Shown: positions 30,490-41,080, counted from the stretch's first letter. The stretch: DNA of 64,000 nt from Rubrivivax sp. (GCA_019635285.1 JAHBZS010000001.1:62001-126000), one strand, 5' to 3'. Notes: generated from the letters alone by a model not told the origin. Made by a program: numbers and translations.

Positions 30490-31863
30490 TCAGGCCGGCA
30501 CCGACGGCAACCCCGCCAGCGCCATCGCCAGCTCCTTCTCGTCGTACTGCTGGTCGACCAGCTTGCCGCTGAAGTAGGCGGTGTAGGCGCTCATGTCGAA
30601 GTGGCCGTGGCCGCACAGGTTGAACAAGATCGTCTCGCTCCTGCCCTCGGCCTTGCAGCGCAGCGCCTCGACGATCGCGCCCTTGACGGCATGGTTGGCT
30701 TCCGGCGCCGGCACGATGCCTTCGGCGCGCGCGAACAGCACGCCGGCCTCGAAGCAGGCGTTCTGGTGGTAGGCCGTCGCCTCGATCAAGCCCAGCTCCT
30801 TCAGGTGGCTGACCAGCGGCGCCATGCCGTGGTAGCGCAGCCCGCCGGCATGGAAGCCCGGCGGCGTGAAGGTGCTGCCCAGCGTGTGCATCTTGGTCAG
30901 CGGCGTCAGGTGGCCGGTGTCGCCGAAGTCGTAGGCGAACTTGCCGCGCGTCAGGCTGGGGCAGGCGGCCGGCTCGACCGCGACGATGCGCCGCTGCTTG
31001 GTCTTGCCCTTGCCGCGCAGCTGCTGGCCGATGAACGGGAACGTGATGCCGGCGAAGTTGCTGCCGCCGCCGGTGCAGCCGACGATCACGTCCGGGTCGT
31101 CGCCGGCCATCTCCAGCTGCAGCATCGCCTCCTGGCCGACGATGGTCTGGTGCAGCAGCACATGGTTCAGCACCGAGCCCAGCGCGTACTTGGTGTCGTC
31201 GTGCGTCGCGGCGATCTCCACCGCCTCGCTGATGGCGATGCCCAGCGAGCCCGGATGGTCGGCGCGCTGCGCCAGGATGGCGCGGCCGGCGTTGGTTTCG
31301 TTGGACGGGCTGGCCACGCAGGTGGCGCCGTAGGTTTCCATCAGCGCGCGGCGGTAGGGCTTCTGGTCGTAGGAGACGCGCACCTGGAAGACCTTGACCT
31401 GCAGCCCGAACAGGTTGCCGGCAAAGGCCAGCGACGAGCCCCACTGGCCGGCGCCGGTCTCGGTGGTCAGCTTCTTCACCCCGGCCTGGGCGTTGTACCA
31501 GGCCTGCGGCACGGCGGTGTTCGGCTTGTGGCTGCCGGCCGGCGACACGCCTTCGTACTTGTAGTAGATCTTCGCCGGTGTGCCCAGCGCCTTCTCCAGG
31601 CGGTGCGCGCGCACCAGCGGGCTCGGCCGCCACAGGCGGAAGACCTGGCGCACCGGCTCGGGGATGGGCACCTCGCGCTCGGTGGACACCTCCTGCAGGA
31701 TCAGCTCCATCGGGAACAGCGGCGCCAGGTCGTCCGGCCCCACCGGCTGCAGCGTGCCCGGGTGCAGCACCGGCGCCGGCGCCTGCGGCAGGTCCGCCGC
31801 GATGTTGTACCAGTGCCTGGGCATCTTGCTCTCGTCCAGCACGAACTTGGTCTGTGAGCTCAT
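30490..31863 (-). CDS. TrpB2-type tryptophan synthase beta-like PLP enzyme
   Basis: A 457-residue PLP-dependent enzyme of the TrpB2 branch. The PLP lysine is in SPAGSHKPNTAVPQAW, the phosphate loop is GCTGGGSNFAG, and the RLWRPSPLVRAHRLE and ACPSLTRGKFAYDFGDTG segments are typical of TrpB2. TrpB2 enzymes make tryptophan from indole and serine without a standard TrpA partner; no trpA is nearby. The start at ATG 31863 (MSSQTKFVLDE) drops 13 unconserved residues. It is divergent from the cytochrome c gene. Confidence 0.88.
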   Translation of the reverse strand: MSSQTKFVLDESKMPRHWYNIAADLPQAPAPVLHPGTLQPVGPDDLAPLFPMELILQEVSTEREVPIPEPVRQVFRLWRPSPLVRAHRLEKALGTPAKIYYKYEGVSPAGSHKPNTAVPQAWYNAQAGVKKLTTETGAGQWGSSLAFAGNLFGLQVKVFQVRVSYDQKPYRRALMETYGATCVASPSNETNAGRAILAQRADHPGSLGIAISEAVEIAATHDDTKYALGSVLNHVLLHQTIVGQEAMLQLEMAGDDPDVIVGCTGGGSNFAGITFPFIGQQLRGKGKTKQRRIVAVEPAACPSLTRGKFAYDFGDTGHLTPLTKMHTLGSTFTPPGFHAGGLRYHGMAPLVSHLKELGLIEATAYHQNACFEAGVLFARAEGIVPAPEANHAVKGAIVEALRCKAEGRSETILFNLCGHGHFDMSAYTAYFSGKLVDQQYDEKELAMALAGLPSVPA

Positions 31864-31993
31864 GGCGCGTGTCTCCTCGCGGGTCTGAAGTGGGGGGCGC
31901 ATGCTAAACCTCGCCCCGCCCCGGCGGCTGCAGGCAGGCGCGCGGCTTGACCGCGCTCAAGCCGCGCCGGCAGGTGCCTCCCAGAATGCGGGC

Positions 31994-32521
31994 ATGGTCT
32001 TTCTGCATCCCGCCCCGTTGACCCGTCTGCGCGCCACCCTCGGTGTCGTGGCCCTGGCCGCCACCACCGCCGTGGCCCAGCCGTCGTCCCGGCCGATGCC
32101 GGGCGAGTTCGTCGTCGTCGACGGGCGCGTGGATGCCGGCACCTACGCCGGCTGGAAGCTGTTCCACACGCACTGCGTCGGCTGCCACGGTGTGGGCGCG
32201 GTCGGCACCGGCGTGGCGCCGAACCTGGTGGAGCGCATCGTCAACTACACGCCGCGCGGCTTTGCCGTCAAGGTGCTGACCAGCTACCGCATCGTGCCGA
32301 TGTCGCCCGACAGCGGCCCGCCGGAAGACGCCGCCGAGCGTGACGCCCTGCTGGAGCAGCTGATGAAGCGCGAGCGCAGCGAGCGCGGCCAGCCGCTGAT
32401 GCCGGCCTGGGATGCGGACACCGGCGTGGCGCCGCACGTGCTGGACCTCTACGCCTACCTGAATGCACGCGCGGCCGGCGCGCTGGGGCCGGGCAAGCCG
32501 AAGCTGCTGCCGGCGCGCTGA
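31994..32521 (+). CDS. Periplasmic c-type cytochrome
   Basis: A 175-residue monohaem cytochrome c. An N-terminal signal peptide (about residues 1-29, ending TTAVAQ) precedes the haem motif CVGCH (WKLFHTHCVGCHGVGAVG). The later methionine in LMPAWD or IVPMSP could be the sixth ligand. The mature protein would be about 145 residues. The partner complex is unknown; it faces serB with only four bases between them and is divergent from the TrpB2 gene. Confidence 0.82.
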   Translation: MVFLHPAPLTRLRATLGVVALAATTAVAQPSSRPMPGEFVVVDGRVDAGTYAGWKLFHTHCVGCHGVGAVGTGVAPNLVERIVNYTPRGFAVKVLTSYRIVPMSPDSGPPEDAAERDALLEQLMKRERSERGQPLMPAWDADTGVAPHVLDLYAYLNARAAGALGPGKPKLLPAR

Positions 32522-32525
32522 GGGT

Positions 32526-33236
32526 TCAGCGCAGGATCTGCAGCGCCCGGTCCAGCCCGCCCTGGGTGATCGACACCAGCGCCTTCTCGCGCACCGCCGG
32601 CTTCGGGTGGTAGGCGATCGACAGTCCGGCGGCCATCATCATCGGCAGGTCGTTGGCGCCGTCGCCGACCGCGATGCACTGGTCGGTGGAGATGCCCATC
32701 AGCTCGGCCACCTCCAGCAGCACGCGCTTCTTCTCGGGCCCGTCGACGATGTCGCCCCAGGGCCGGTCGAACAGCGTGCCGGTGAGCCGGCCGTTGAACA
32801 CGCCCAGCGTGTTGGCGCGCGCGAAGTCCAGCTTCAGGTGCTGGCGGATGCGTTCGCTGAAGAAGCTGAAGCCGCCGCTGATGAGCAGCGTCTTCAGCCC
32901 CGCGGCTTGGGCAGCGCGCACGAACTCGGGCACGCCGGGGTTCAGCTGCAGGCGCTGGTCGTAGACCTGCTGCAGCGCGCTCTCGGGCACGCCGGCCAGC
33001 ATCGCCACGCGCCGGCGCAGGCTGTCCTTGTAGTCAGCGATGTCGCCGCGCATCGCCGCTTCGGTGATCTCGGCCACCTCGGCCCCGCGGCCCGCCACCG
33101 CGGCGATCTCGTCGATGCACTCGATGTTGATCAGCGTGGAGTCCATGTCGAAGGCGACCAGCCGGTAGTCGGCCAGCTGCAGCGGCGGCCGGATGCCGCG
33201 GATGAACAGGCCGGGCGCGAACTCGGTGGCGCTCAT
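32526..33236 (-). CDS. serB: Phosphoserine phosphatase SerB
   Basis: A 236-residue HAD-family phosphatase for the last step of serine synthesis. The nucleophile motif is [11 protein letters not shown], motif II is [10 protein letters not shown], and motif III/IV are GPEKKRVLL and [12 protein letters not shown]. It lacks the N-terminal ACT region of the longer E. coli form, as is usual for short SerB proteins. Its ATG overlaps the mfd stop as ATGA, so it is translated together with mfd. Confidence 0.94.
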   Translation of the reverse strand: MSATEFAPGLFIRGIRPPLQLADYRLVAFDMDSTLINIECIDEIAAVAGRGAEVAEITEAAMRGDIADYKDSLRRRVAMLAGVPESALQQVYDQRLQLNPGVPEFVRAAQAAGLKTLLISGGFSFFSERIRQHLKLDFARANTLGVFNGRLTGTLFDRPWGDIVDGPEKKRVLLEVAELMGISTDQCIAVGDGANDLPMMMAAGLSIAYHPKPAVREKALVSITQGGLDRALQILR

Positions 33237-36200
33237 CGCACTGGCGCCGCGGCCTGCGCCACCGGCTTGCCCAGCGAGCGCAGCAGGTCGCGCACGAAGG
33301 CGGCGCGCTGGGCGGCTTCGGGGATCTCGCGCTCGATGCGCAGCTTCTCGTTGCCGGCCAATCTGATGTGCCGGTTCTTCTGCACCAGCGAGATGATGGC
33401 CATCGGGTCCACCGGCGGGTTGGGGCGGAAGACCACGTTCATCAGCTTCGGCCCGGCGTCGATCTTGGCCACGCCGTAGGGCCGCGCCAGCACGCGCAGC
33501 CGGTGCGTGTCGAACAAGGTCTGGCCCTGCGCGGGCAGCTTGCCGAAGCGGTCGGTGATCTCTTCCAGCAGCGCGTCGATCTGCTCGGCCTTCTCGGCCG
33601 TGGCCAGGCGCTTGTACAGGTTCAGCCGCACGTGCACGTCGCCGCAGTAGGCGTCGGGCAGCAGCGCCGGCGCGTGCAGGTTGATCTCGGTGGTGGCGCC
33701 GAAGGGGCTCATCAGGTCCGGCTCGCGCCCGGCCTTCAGCGCACTCACCGCCTCGGCCAGCATGTCGTTGTAGAGCTGGAAGCCCACCTCCATCATGTTG
33801 CCGCTCTGGTTTTCGCCCAGCACCTCGCCGGCGCCGCGGATCTCCAGGTCGTGCATCGCCAGGTAGAAGCCCGAGCCGAGTTCTTCCATCGACTGGATCG
33901 CGTCCAGCCGCTGCGCGGCCTGCTTGGTCAGGCTCTGCACGTCCGGCACCAGCAGGTAGGCATAGGCCTGGTGGTGGCTGCGGCCGACGCGGCCGCGCAG
34001 CTGGTGCAGTTGCGCCAGGCCGAACTTGTCGGCACGGCTCATGACGATGGTGTTGGCGGTGGGCACGTCGATGCCGGTCTCGATGATCGTCGAGCACAGC
34101 AGCAGGTTGTGGCGCTGCGCGACGAAGTCGCGCATCACCGCCTCCAGTTCGCGCTCGGGCAGCTGGCCGTGCGCCACCGCGATGCGCGCCTCGGGCAGTA
34201 GTTCGGCCAGCTGGTTGCGCCGGTTCTGGATGGTCTCGACCTCGTTGTGCAGGAAGTAGACCTGGCCGCCGCGCTTCAGCTCGCGCAGCACGGCCTCGCG
34301 GATCACGCTGTTGCCTTCGGAGCGCACGAAGGTCTTGATGGCCAGCCGGCGCTGCGGCGCGGTGGCGATGACGGAGAGATCCCGCAGGCCTTCCAGCGCC
34401 ATGCCCAAGGTGCGCGGGATCGGCGTGGCGGTCAAGGTCAGCACGTCGACCTCGGCGCGCAGCGCCTTCATCTGCTCCTTGTGGCGCACGCCGAAGCGGT
34501 GCTCCTCGTCGATGATCAGCAGCCCCAGGCGCTTGAACTTGACTGTCTGGCTGAGCAGCTTGTGCGTGCCGACGACGATGTCCACGCTGCCGTCCTCGAT
34601 GCCCTGCATCGCCGCCGCCACTTCCTTGGGCGTGCGGAAGCGCGACAGCTCGGCCACCTTCACCGGCCACTTGCCGAAACGGTCGACCAGCGTCTGGTAG
34701 TGCTGCTCGGCCAGCAAGGTGGTCGGCGCCAGGATGGCCACCTGCTTGCCGCCGTGCACCGCGACGAAGGCGGCGCGCAGCGCCACCTCGGTCTTGCCGA
34801 AGCCCACGTCGCCGCACACCAGCCGGTCCATCGGCTTGGGGCTGATCAGGTCCTGCACCACGGCATGGATCGCCGCGCGCTGGTCGGCCGTCTCCTCGAA
34901 GCCGAAGCTGGCGGCGAAGGCCTCGTAGTCGTGCGGGCTGAAGCGGTGCGCGAAGCCTTCGCGCGCCGCGCGCCGGGCATACAGGTTCAGCAGTTCGGCG
35001 GCGGTGTCGCGCACCTGCTCGGCGGCCTTGCGCCGCGCCTTGTCCCACTGCCCGCTGCCCAAGCGGTGCAGCGGCGCCTCGTCGGCGCTGACGCCGGTGT
35101 AGCGACTGATCAGGTGCAGCTGCGACACCGGCACGTACAGCGTCGCCTTGTCGGCGTACTCCAGGTGCAGGAACTCGCTGGGGCCGCCCTCCAGGTCCAT
35201 GGTCATCAGCCCCTGGTAGCGGCCGATGCCGTGGTTGGCATGCACCACCGGGTCGCCGACCTTCAGCTCCGACAGGTCCTTGATCAGCGCGTCGACGCTG
35301 CTGGTCTGTTCTTGCTTGCGCCGGCGTCGCGCCTGCGGCGTGGTGGCGAAGAGCTCGGTCTCGGTGATGAACTGGATCGAGATGGCCGCCGCGGGCTCCA
35401 GCCAGTGGAAGCCCGCCGCCAGCGGTGCCGCGGCGATGGCCACCTTCTCGTTGCCCGTCTGGAACTCGGCCAGGCTCGCCACGCTGGGCACGTCGATGCG
35501 GTGGTCGCGCAGCAGCTCCAGCAGGCTCTCGCGCCGGCCTTCGCTCTCGGCCAGCAGCAGCACGCGGTGCGGGGTGCCGTCGATGTGCTTTTCCAGCGCG
35601 GCCAACGGCTCGGTGGCGCCGCGGTCCACGCTCACGTCCGGCAGCGGACGCGCCCAGTCCACCTTGCCGGTGCCGCGCAGCACCAGCGTGGCGTGCTGTT
35701 GGGCCCGAGCGAACAGCTCGTCGCTGCGCAGGAACAGCTCTTCGGGCGGCAGGATCGGCCGCTCGGGATCGTGCTGCAGGAAGCGATGGCGCTCGCGCGT
35801 GTCGGCCCAGAAGTGCTGCAGTGCCTCGTCCACCTCGCCGTGCAGCGCCAAGGCGGCGTCGTCGCCCAGGTAGTCGAAGATCGTTGCCGGCTGCTCGAAG
35901 AACAGCGGCAGGTAGTACTCGATGCCGGCGGTGGCGATGCCGCTGGCGATGTCCTTGTAGATGCGGTGGCGGCTCGGGTCGCCGTCGATCTTCTCGCGCC
36001 AGCGCGCGCGGAAGGCATGGCGCGCGGCCTCGTCCATCGGGAACTCGCGGCCGGGCAGCAGCCGCACCTCGGGCACCGGGTACAGGCTGCGCTGCGTGTC
36101 CGGGTCGAAGGCGCGGATGGAGTCGATCTCGTCGCCGAACAGGTCGACGCGGTAGGGCATCGGCGAGCCCATCGGGAACAGGTCGATCAGCCCGCCGCGC

Positions 36201-36688
36201 ACCGCGTATTCGCCGGGCGACACCACCTGGCTGACGTGGCTGTAGCCGGCCAAGGTCAGCTGGCTCTTCAGCGCGGCCTCGTCGAGCCGCATCTTCTGCT
36301 TGAAGTGGAAGGTGTAGCCGGCGACGAAGGAGGGCGGCGCCAGCCGCGCCAGCGCCGTGCTGGCCGGCAGCAGCACGACATCCAGATCGTGTCCGCGCAC
36401 GCGCCACAGCGTGTCCAGGCGTTCGGAGATCAGGTCCTGGTGCGGCGAGAAGCTGTCGTAGGGCAGTGTTTCCCAGTCGGGGAACAGCGCGACGCGCAGC
36501 TCGGGCGCGAAGAACGGCAGTTCGTCGACCAGGCGCTGCGCGTCGGCGGCCTCGGCGGCGATCACGCACAGCAGCTGGCCGGCCGCCTTGCGTGCCTGCG
36601 CATGGCGCGCCAGCAGCAGCGCGTCGCCGGAGCCGATGGGGCGGGGCAGCTGATAGCGCTTGCCGCGGGCGATGTCGGGAATCTGCAT
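33233..36688 (-). CDS. mfd: Transcription-repair coupling factor Mfd
   Basis: A 1151-residue translocase that removes stalled RNA polymerase and recruits UvrA. The UvrB-like N-terminal part includes [11 protein letters not shown] and RGGLIDLFP. The polymerase-interacting domain has [16 protein letters not shown]. The RecG-like motor has [17 protein letters not shown] and [16 protein letters not shown], and the C-terminal domain follows. The start at ATG 36688 ([15 protein letters not shown]) is preferred over ATG 36745, which would read through a terminator-like hairpin. serB overlaps its stop. Confidence 0.94.
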   Translation of the reverse strand: MQIPDIARGKRYQLPRPIGSGDALLLARHAQARKAAGQLLCVIAAEAADAQRLVDELPFFAPELRVALFPDWETLPYDSFSPHQDLISERLDTLWRVRGHDLDVVLLPASTALARLAPPSFVAGYTFHFKQKMRLDEAALKSQLTLAGYSHVSQVVSPGEYAVRGGLIDLFPMGSPMPYRVDLFGDEIDSIRAFDPDTQRSLYPVPEVRLLPGREFPMDEAARHAFRARWREKIDGDPSRHRIYKDIASGIATAGIEYYLPLFFEQPATIFDYLGDDAALALHGEVDEALQHFWADTRERHRFLQHDPERPILPPEELFLRSDELFARAQQHATLVLRGTGKVDWARPLPDVSVDRGATEPLAALEKHIDGTPHRVLLLAESEGRRESLLELLRDHRIDVPSVASLAEFQTGNEKVAIAAAPLAAGFHWLEPAAAISIQFITETELFATTPQARRRRKQEQTSSVDALIKDLSELKVGDPVVHANHGIGRYQGLMTMDLEGGPSEFLHLEYADKATLYVPVSQLHLISRYTGVSADEAPLHRLGSGQWDKARRKAAEQVRDTAAELLNLYARRAAREGFAHRFSPHDYEAFAASFGFEETADQRAAIHAVVQDLISPKPMDRLVCGDVGFGKTEVALRAAFVAVHGGKQVAILAPTTLLAEQHYQTLVDRFGKWPVKVAELSRFRTPKEVAAAMQGIEDGSVDIVVGTHKLLSQTVKFKRLGLLIIDEEHRFGVRHKEQMKALRAEVDVLTLTATPIPRTLGMALEGLRDLSVIATAPQRRLAIKTFVRSEGNSVIREAVLRELKRGGQVYFLHNEVETIQNRRNQLAELLPEARIAVAHGQLPERELEAVMRDFVAQRHNLLLCSTIIETGIDVPTANTIVMSRADKFGLAQLHQLRGRVGRSHHQAYAYLLVPDVQSLTKQAAQRLDAIQSMEELGSGFYLAMHDLEIRGAGEVLGENQSGNMMEVGFQLYNDMLAEAVSALKAGREPDLMSPFGATTEINLHAPALLPDAYCGDVHVRLNLYKRLATAEKAEQIDALLEEITDRFGKLPAQGQTLFDTHRLRVLARPYGVAKIDAGPKLMNVVFRPNPPVDPMAIISLVQKNRHIRLAGNEKLRIEREIPEAAQRAAFVRDLLRSLGKPVAQAAAPVR

Positions 36689-36699
36689 GAGGGACGCGG

Positions 36700-36735
36700 A
36701 AAACACAAAAAGCCCCACAACGTCGGTTGCGGGGC
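36700..36735 (-). terminator. Terminator-like hairpin in the mfd leader
   Basis: On the minus strand GCCCCGCAAC (36735-36726) pairs with GTTGTGGGGC (36721-36712), then TTTTTGTGTTTT. One pair is G-U on minus-strand RNA but an A-C mismatch on plus-strand RNA, so the structure favours minus-strand transcription. It lies 12 bases before the mfd ATG with a TACAAT -10 candidate just upstream (36749-36744). It may attenuate mfd. Confidence 0.55.
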
Positions 36736-36782
36736 GGTGCGGCATTGTAGGTAGTCGCCCCGGCTACCATTGCCGCGTGGAC

Positions 36783-37496
36783 ATGCCCGCTTCCGATGCC
36801 GCGCGTTGTTTTGCCCTGGTGCCCTGCGCCGGCGTCGGCGAGCGCGCGGGCCTGGGCCTGCCCAAGCAGTACGCACGCATCGCCGGCCGCACGCTGGCGG
36901 TGCACACGCTGGCGGCGCTGGCCCGGGTGCCGCGGCTGCAGGCGACGCTGGTGGTGCTGGCGCCGGGCGATGCGCAGTTCGAGATGCCCGATGCCGTGAC
37001 GGACGCGTCGCGCTTGTGGGTCGCCGCCTGTGGCGGCGCGACACGGGCGGCGACGGTGGCCAACGGCCTGGCCGAACTGCAGCGGCGCGGCGCCGCCGAT
37101 GACGACTGGGTGCTGGTGCACGACGCGGCGCGCTGCCTGCTGCAGCCGGCCTGGGTCGACCGGTTGATCGATGCCTGCCGCGACGACGCGGTCGGCGGCC
37201 TGCTGGCGCTGCCGCTGTCCGACACGCTGAAGCAGGCCGAAGACGGCCGCGTGCAGCGCACCTTGCCGCGCGGCGACAAGTGGGCCGCGCAGACGCCGCA
37301 GATGTTCCGGCTGGGGCTGCTGCGTCGGGCGCTGCAGCACGCCGGACCGGCGGTCACCGACGAGGCCAGCGCGATCGAGGCGCTGGGCCATCGGCCGCGG
37401 CTGGTGCCGGGCGAACTGGAGAACTTCAAGATCACCTGGCCGCAGGACCTGGCGCTGGCCGAGCGCCTGCTGGCCCACCGCGGAGCACCGGCATGA
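36783..37496 (+). CDS. ispD: 2-C-methyl-D-erythritol 4-phosphate cytidylyltransferase
   Basis: A 237-residue enzyme of the MEP isoprenoid pathway that joins CTP and methylerythritol phosphate. Motifs are [20 protein letters not shown] (nucleotide binding), [11 protein letters not shown], the PLSDTLK strand, [10 protein letters not shown] and [11 protein letters not shown]. The start is ATG 36783; a GTG two codons earlier (36777) is possible. The stop overlaps ispF as ATGA. It diverges from mfd. Confidence 0.93.
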   Translation: MPASDAARCFALVPCAGVGERAGLGLPKQYARIAGRTLAVHTLAALARVPRLQATLVVLAPGDAQFEMPDAVTDASRLWVAACGGATRAATVANGLAELQRRGAADDDWVLVHDAARCLLQPAWVDRLIDACRDDAVGGLLALPLSDTLKQAEDGRVQRTLPRGDKWAAQTPQMFRLGLLRRALQHAGPAVTDEASAIEALGHRPRLVPGELENFKITWPQDLALAERLLAHRGAPA

Positions 37497-37972
37497 ACCT
37501 GCGCATCGGCGAGGGCTGGGACACGCATGCGCTGGTGGTGGGCCGGCCGCTGATCCTGGGCGGCGTGCGCATCGAACACAGCCACGGGCTGCTGGGCCAT
37601 TCGGATGCCGACGCGCTGCTGCACGCGATCACCGACGCGCTGCTGGGGGCGGCGGCGCTGGGCGACATCGGCCGGCACTTCCCGGACACCGACCCGGCCT
37701 TCCACGGCGCGGACTCCTCGGCGCTGCTGGCCGAGGCGTCGCGCCGCGTGCGCGCGGCCGGCTGGCGCATCGTCAACGTCGACAGCACCATCGTCGCGCA
37801 GGCGCCGAAGATGGCGCCGCACATCGCGGCGATGTGCGCGAACATCGCCCAGGCGCTGGGGGTGGAGCGCGATTGCATCAACGTCAAGGCCAAGACGGCC
37901 GAGAAGATGGGCCCGGTGGGCGAGGGGCGTGCGATCGAGGCGCGCGCGGTCTGCCTGCTGCAGCGCGCCTGA
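37493..37972 (+). CDS. ispF: 2-C-methyl-D-erythritol 2,4-cyclodiphosphate synthase
   Basis: A 159-residue trimeric enzyme that follows IspD and IspE in the MEP pathway. Metal ligands sit in IGEGWDTH (DxH) and [20 protein letters not shown]. The [13 protein letters not shown] loop and [14 protein letters not shown] strand are typical, as is the C-terminal [19 protein letters not shown]. It overlaps ispD by four bases and is the last gene of this unit before a convergent kinase. Confidence 0.95.
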   Translation: MNLRIGEGWDTHALVVGRPLILGGVRIEHSHGLLGHSDADALLHAITDALLGAAALGDIGRHFPDTDPAFHGADSSALLAEASRRVRAAGWRIVNVDSTIVAQAPKMAPHIAAMCANIAQALGVERDCINVKAKTAEKMGPVGEGRAIEARAVCLLQRA

Positions 37973-38015
37973 GCCTGGGGCGACGGCGGCGTCCGCCTGT
38001 GTCGTCCAAGCAGGC

Positions 38016-39350
38016 CTAGTGCGACGGCGCCTGCTTCAGCCGCAGGTGCGCGACCAGCCCGCCATCGGGCGCGTTGGCCAGCTCCAGCGTGCCGCCCATG
38101 CGCTGCAGTGACTTCTCGACGATGGCCAGCCCCAGGCCGGCGCCGGTGGCCGCGGTGCGTGCCGCGTCGCCGCGGAAGAAGGGTGTGGTCAGCTGCGCCA
38201 GCTTTTCCGGCGGCACGCCGGGCCCGCTGTCGCGCACGGTGACGACGATCCACGGCCCCGCCCGGGCGTAGCTGACGCTGACCATGGCGATGCCGGTGTT
38301 GGTGCCGCGGCCATAGCGCCGCGCGTTCTCGAACAGGTTGGCGAAGACGCGCCCGAGTTCGGTCTCGTCGGCCATCACGCACAGGTCGATGGCCACGCGC
38401 GAGTCGATGCGGATTTCCTTCGGGTCGCGGAAGGGCTGGGCTTCGCGGTCGATCAGCTGCGCCAGGTGCACCGGGCGCATCTCGGTGTCGCCGGGGCGCG
38501 CGTAGTCCATGAACTTGTCGATGATGGCGTCGAGCTGTTCGATGTCCATCTCCATGTTGCGCTTGGCCTCGTCGTTGCCGACGCTCATCTCGGTTTCCAG
38601 CCGCAGCCGTGCCAGCGGCGTGCGCAGGTCGTGCGAGATGCCGGCCAGCATCACCGCGCGGTCTTCCTCCACCTTGGCCAGCTCGCGCGCCATGCGGTTG
38701 AAGCCGCGGTTGACCTCGCGGATCTCGCTGGTCAGCGTGTTCTCGTCCAGGTGCGAGTCGAGGTCGCCTTCGCGGATGCGGCTGGCGGCAAAGGACAGCT
38801 GGCGCAGCGGGCGGTTGATCAGCCGCGCGATGACCACCGAGCCGAGCAGCATGGCCGCCAGCGCGATGCCAACCCACACGAACCAGGTGCCGCTGGTCAG
38901 CGGCCCGGCCTGCGCCGGCTCGGCCTGCAGCCAGTAGTTGTCGGTGTCGATGGAGAAGCCGACCCACATGCCGGGCTTGCCGTTGACGCTGCGCGCGACC
39001 ACCGCGTCCGGGCCCAGGCGCGAGCGCAGCTGGTCCGTCACGTTCTGGCTGAAGCGGTCGGTGGCGTAGCTCTCCCAGGTGTCGCCCGGCTCCCGCGGCA
39101 GCACGCGCACCGTGTCCTGCCCGCCCATCGTCTTGATCAGCGCGACGCGGTTGATGGCGTCCACCGTGCGCAGCGCGGTACGCGACAGGTTCACCAGCTC
39201 GGCCGTCTGCTGCGCGGCCTGCACCGCGCGCGGCTCGAACTCCAGTGCACGCAGGGTCTGCACCCAGGCGAAGATGCCTCCCGTCAGCAGCAGGGCCAAC
39301 AGGAAGAAGGTGCGCCAGAAAAGGCTCAGTCCGACAGGTTGGCGGGCCAC
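38016..39350 (-). CDS. EnvZ/RisS-like sensor histidine kinase
   Basis: A 444-residue membrane kinase. A first membrane helix (about residues 9-29), a periplasmic domain of about 110 residues and a second helix (GIALAAMLLGSVVIARL) lead to HAMP, the H-box VMLAGISHDLRTPLARLR, the N-box VFANLFENARRYG and the G-boxes DSGPGVPPEKL and GAGLGLAIVEKSLQRMGG. It follows the OmpR-type regulator by 52 bases, which matches the RisA-RisS arrangement of Bordetella and Burkholderia. Its signal cannot be read from sequence. Confidence 0.88.
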   Translation of the reverse strand: MARQPVGLSLFWRTFFLLALLLTGGIFAWVQTLRALEFEPRAVQAAQQTAELVNLSRTALRTVDAINRVALIKTMGGQDTVRVLPREPGDTWESYATDRFSQNVTDQLRSRLGPDAVVARSVNGKPGMWVGFSIDTDNYWLQAEPAQAGPLTSGTWFVWVGIALAAMLLGSVVIARLINRPLRQLSFAASRIREGDLDSHLDENTLTSEIREVNRGFNRMARELAKVEEDRAVMLAGISHDLRTPLARLRLETEMSVGNDEAKRNMEMDIEQLDAIIDKFMDYARPGDTEMRPVHLAQLIDREAQPFRDPKEIRIDSRVAIDLCVMADETELGRVFANLFENARRYGRGTNTGIAMVSVSYARAGPWIVVTVRDSGPGVPPEKLAQLTTPFFRGDAARTAATGAGLGLAIVEKSLQRMGGTLELANAPDGGLVAHLRLKQAPSH

Positions 39351-39402
39351 GCCGGTATTTTGACCGAGCCGTCGTCACAACCGCCCCGCGGGGCGCGGCG
39401 CG

Positions 39403-40140
39403 TCAGCCGTTCGTGCCGTCCGGCACGAACACGTAGCCCACGCCCCATACCGTCTGGATGTAGCGCGGCTGCGCGGGGTCGGGCTCGAGCATCTTGCGCA
39501 GGCGCGAGATCTGCACGTCCAGGCTGCGGTCGAAGGGCTCGAATTCGCGGCCGCGCGCCAACTGGGCCAGCTTGTCGCGCGACAGCGGCTGGCGCGGGTG
39601 GCGCACCAGCGCCTTGAGCATGGAGAACTCACCGGTGGTCAGCGAGATCTGCTGGCCTTCCTTGGACAGGCGGCGCAACGACAGGTCGAACTCGAAGGGC
39701 CCGAAGGTCACGGTCTGCGCTTCCTTCGACGGCGCGCCCGGCGCTTCCGGCGCGGGGCGGCGGCGCAGCACCGCATGGATCCGCGCCAGCAGTTCGCGCG
39801 GATTGAAGGGCTTGGGCAGGTAGTCGTCGGCGCCGACTTCCAGGCCGACGATGCGGTCCACGTCCTCGACCTTGGCGGTCAGCATGATGATCGGCGTGGT
39901 GTCCTTGGCGGCGCGCAGGCGGCGGCAGATGGACAGGCCGTCCTCGCCGGGCAGCATCAGGTCCAGCACGATGAGGTCGACGGTCTCGCGCGTGAGCAGG
40001 CGGTTCAGTGCCTTGGCGTCCTCGGCCAGCAGCACATCGAAGCCTTCCTGCGTCAGGTAGCGGCGCAGCAGGTCGCGGATGCGGGCATCGTCATCGACGA
40101 TGACGACGCGATTGGGCCGCGCGTTCGGTGCCTGGGACAT
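39403..40140 (-). CDS. ompR: OmpR/RisA-like response regulator
   Basis: A 245-residue regulator. The receiver has VVIVDDDARIRDLL, the phospho-acceptor Asp in LIVLDLMLPGEDG and Lys in YLPKPFNPREL. The winged-helix output domain includes LSRDKLAQLARGREFEPFDR and IQTVWGVGYVFVPDG, close to E. coli OmpR. The start is ATG 40140 (MSQAPNARPN); an upstream TTG gives four more residues. It precedes its kinase and diverges from the SIMPL-domain gene. Confidence 0.88.
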   Translation of the reverse strand: MSQAPNARPNRVVIVDDDARIRDLLRRYLTQEGFDVLLAEDAKALNRLLTRETVDLIVLDLMLPGEDGLSICRRLRAAKDTTPIIMLTAKVEDVDRIVGLEVGADDYLPKPFNPRELLARIHAVLRRRPAPEAPGAPSKEAQTVTFGPFEFDLSLRRLSKEGQQISLTTGEFSMLKALVRHPRQPLSRDKLAQLARGREFEPFDRSLDVQISRLRKMLEPDPAQPRYIQTVWGVGYVFVPDGTNG

Positions 40141-40310
40141 GGTGGACTCCAATATGTAACAACGAGATTGTGCAAGGCTTTGCCTCGGCTTTTTCGGCCC
40201 GATTGACGGCCCGTTACAGTTCTGTTTACAGGCTGTTTCGCGACCTTGCCGTCAACCCGTGAAGGATGCCACGCGCTAAGGTGTCTCACCCTCGAACTGC
40301 ACTAGGAACC

Positions 40311-41018
40311 ATGGTTGCTCGAAACACGTGTCTGATGGCTGTGCTGTGCCTTGCCTCGGCATGGCCTGCCGCCCATGCAGAGCCGGCGGCGCCGGTGGCC
40401 AACCAGCTGACGCTGTCGGCCTCGTCCACCGCCGAGGTGACGAACGATGTGCTGTCCATCGTCTTTTCCACGCAGCGCGAAGGGGCGGACCCGGCCGTCG
40501 TGCAGTCGCAGCTGACGCAGGCCCTGAACACCGCGCTGGCCGAGGCACGCAAGGCCGCCAAGCCCGGCCAGGTGGAGGTCAGCACCGGCAACTTTTCGGT
40601 GCAACCACGCTACATGCCCAAGGGCGAACCCAGCAAGTGGCAGGGCACGGTGGAACTGCGCGTCGAGGGCAAGGACTTCGACGCGCTGACCAAGCTGGTC
40701 GGCCGCATCCAGAGCCTGAGCGTGTCGCAGGTGGGCTACCGGTTGTCGCGCGAAGCGCGCGAGAAGGTCGAGGCCGAGGTCAGCGCCCAGGCCATCGCGC
40801 GCTTTCGCGCGCAGGCCGAGACCTATGCCAGGGCCTTCGGTTTCGGCAGCGTGACGCTGCGCGCGGTGGAGCTCAACACCAACGCCTCCGGGCCGCCGAT
40901 GCCGCGCCTGCGCGCCGCCAGCGCCGAGATGGCCATGGCCGCCGCGCCGCTGCCGGTGGCCGCGGGCAACTCCGAAGTCACCGTCGTGGTCACCGGCTCG
41001 GTGCAGATGCAAAAGTAG
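40311..41018 (+). CDS. Periplasmic SIMPL-domain protein (YggE-like)
   Basis: A 235-residue protein with a signal peptide (residues 1-24, ending PAAHA) and one SIMPL domain (DUF541, about 30-235). Features are LTLSASSTAEVTNDVLSIVFS, the VSTGNFSVQPRYM region and VSVSQVGY/ARAFGFGSVTLR. YggE-type proteins reduce oxidative damage by an unknown mechanism and form ring-like oligomers. It diverges from the OmpR-type gene; the 170-base gap has repeated TTACAG motifs near 40213 and 40226 but no clear operator. Confidence 0.85.
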   Translation: MVARNTCLMAVLCLASAWPAAHAEPAAPVANQLTLSASSTAEVTNDVLSIVFSTQREGADPAVVQSQLTQALNTALAEARKAAKPGQVEVSTGNFSVQPRYMPKGEPSKWQGTVELRVEGKDFDALTKLVGRIQSLSVSQVGYRLSREAREKVEAEVSAQAIARFRAQAETYARAFGFGSVTLRAVELNTNASGPPMPRLRAASAEMAMAAAPLPVAAGNSEVTVVVTGSVQMQK

Positions 41019-41052
41019 CGCGCCACGGCTCGGCCGGCGCGTTGATAGCATG

Positions 41053-41069
41053 CCCTGTCCAAGACAGGG
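41053..41069 (+). repeat. Short inverted repeat before the alpha/beta hydrolase gene
   Basis: CCCTGTC and GACAGGG (7-base arms, CAA loop) lie 12 bases before the ATG at 41081. The hairpin could hide or expose the ribosome-binding site, or be an operator. No regulator is suggested by the neighbours. Confidence 0.4.
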
Positions 41070-41080
41070 AAAGACGCACC

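Noticed and set aside
32526-37478. Apparent 1650-codon minus-strand frame running from upstream of mfd to serB
   Set aside because: Only the last 236 codons are real (serB); the remainder is out of frame with mfd and antisense to ispD.
40213-40235. Second LexA box upstream of the SIMPL-domain gene
   Set aside because: The CTGT and ACAG pieces are present but the spacing does not give CTG-N10-CAG.
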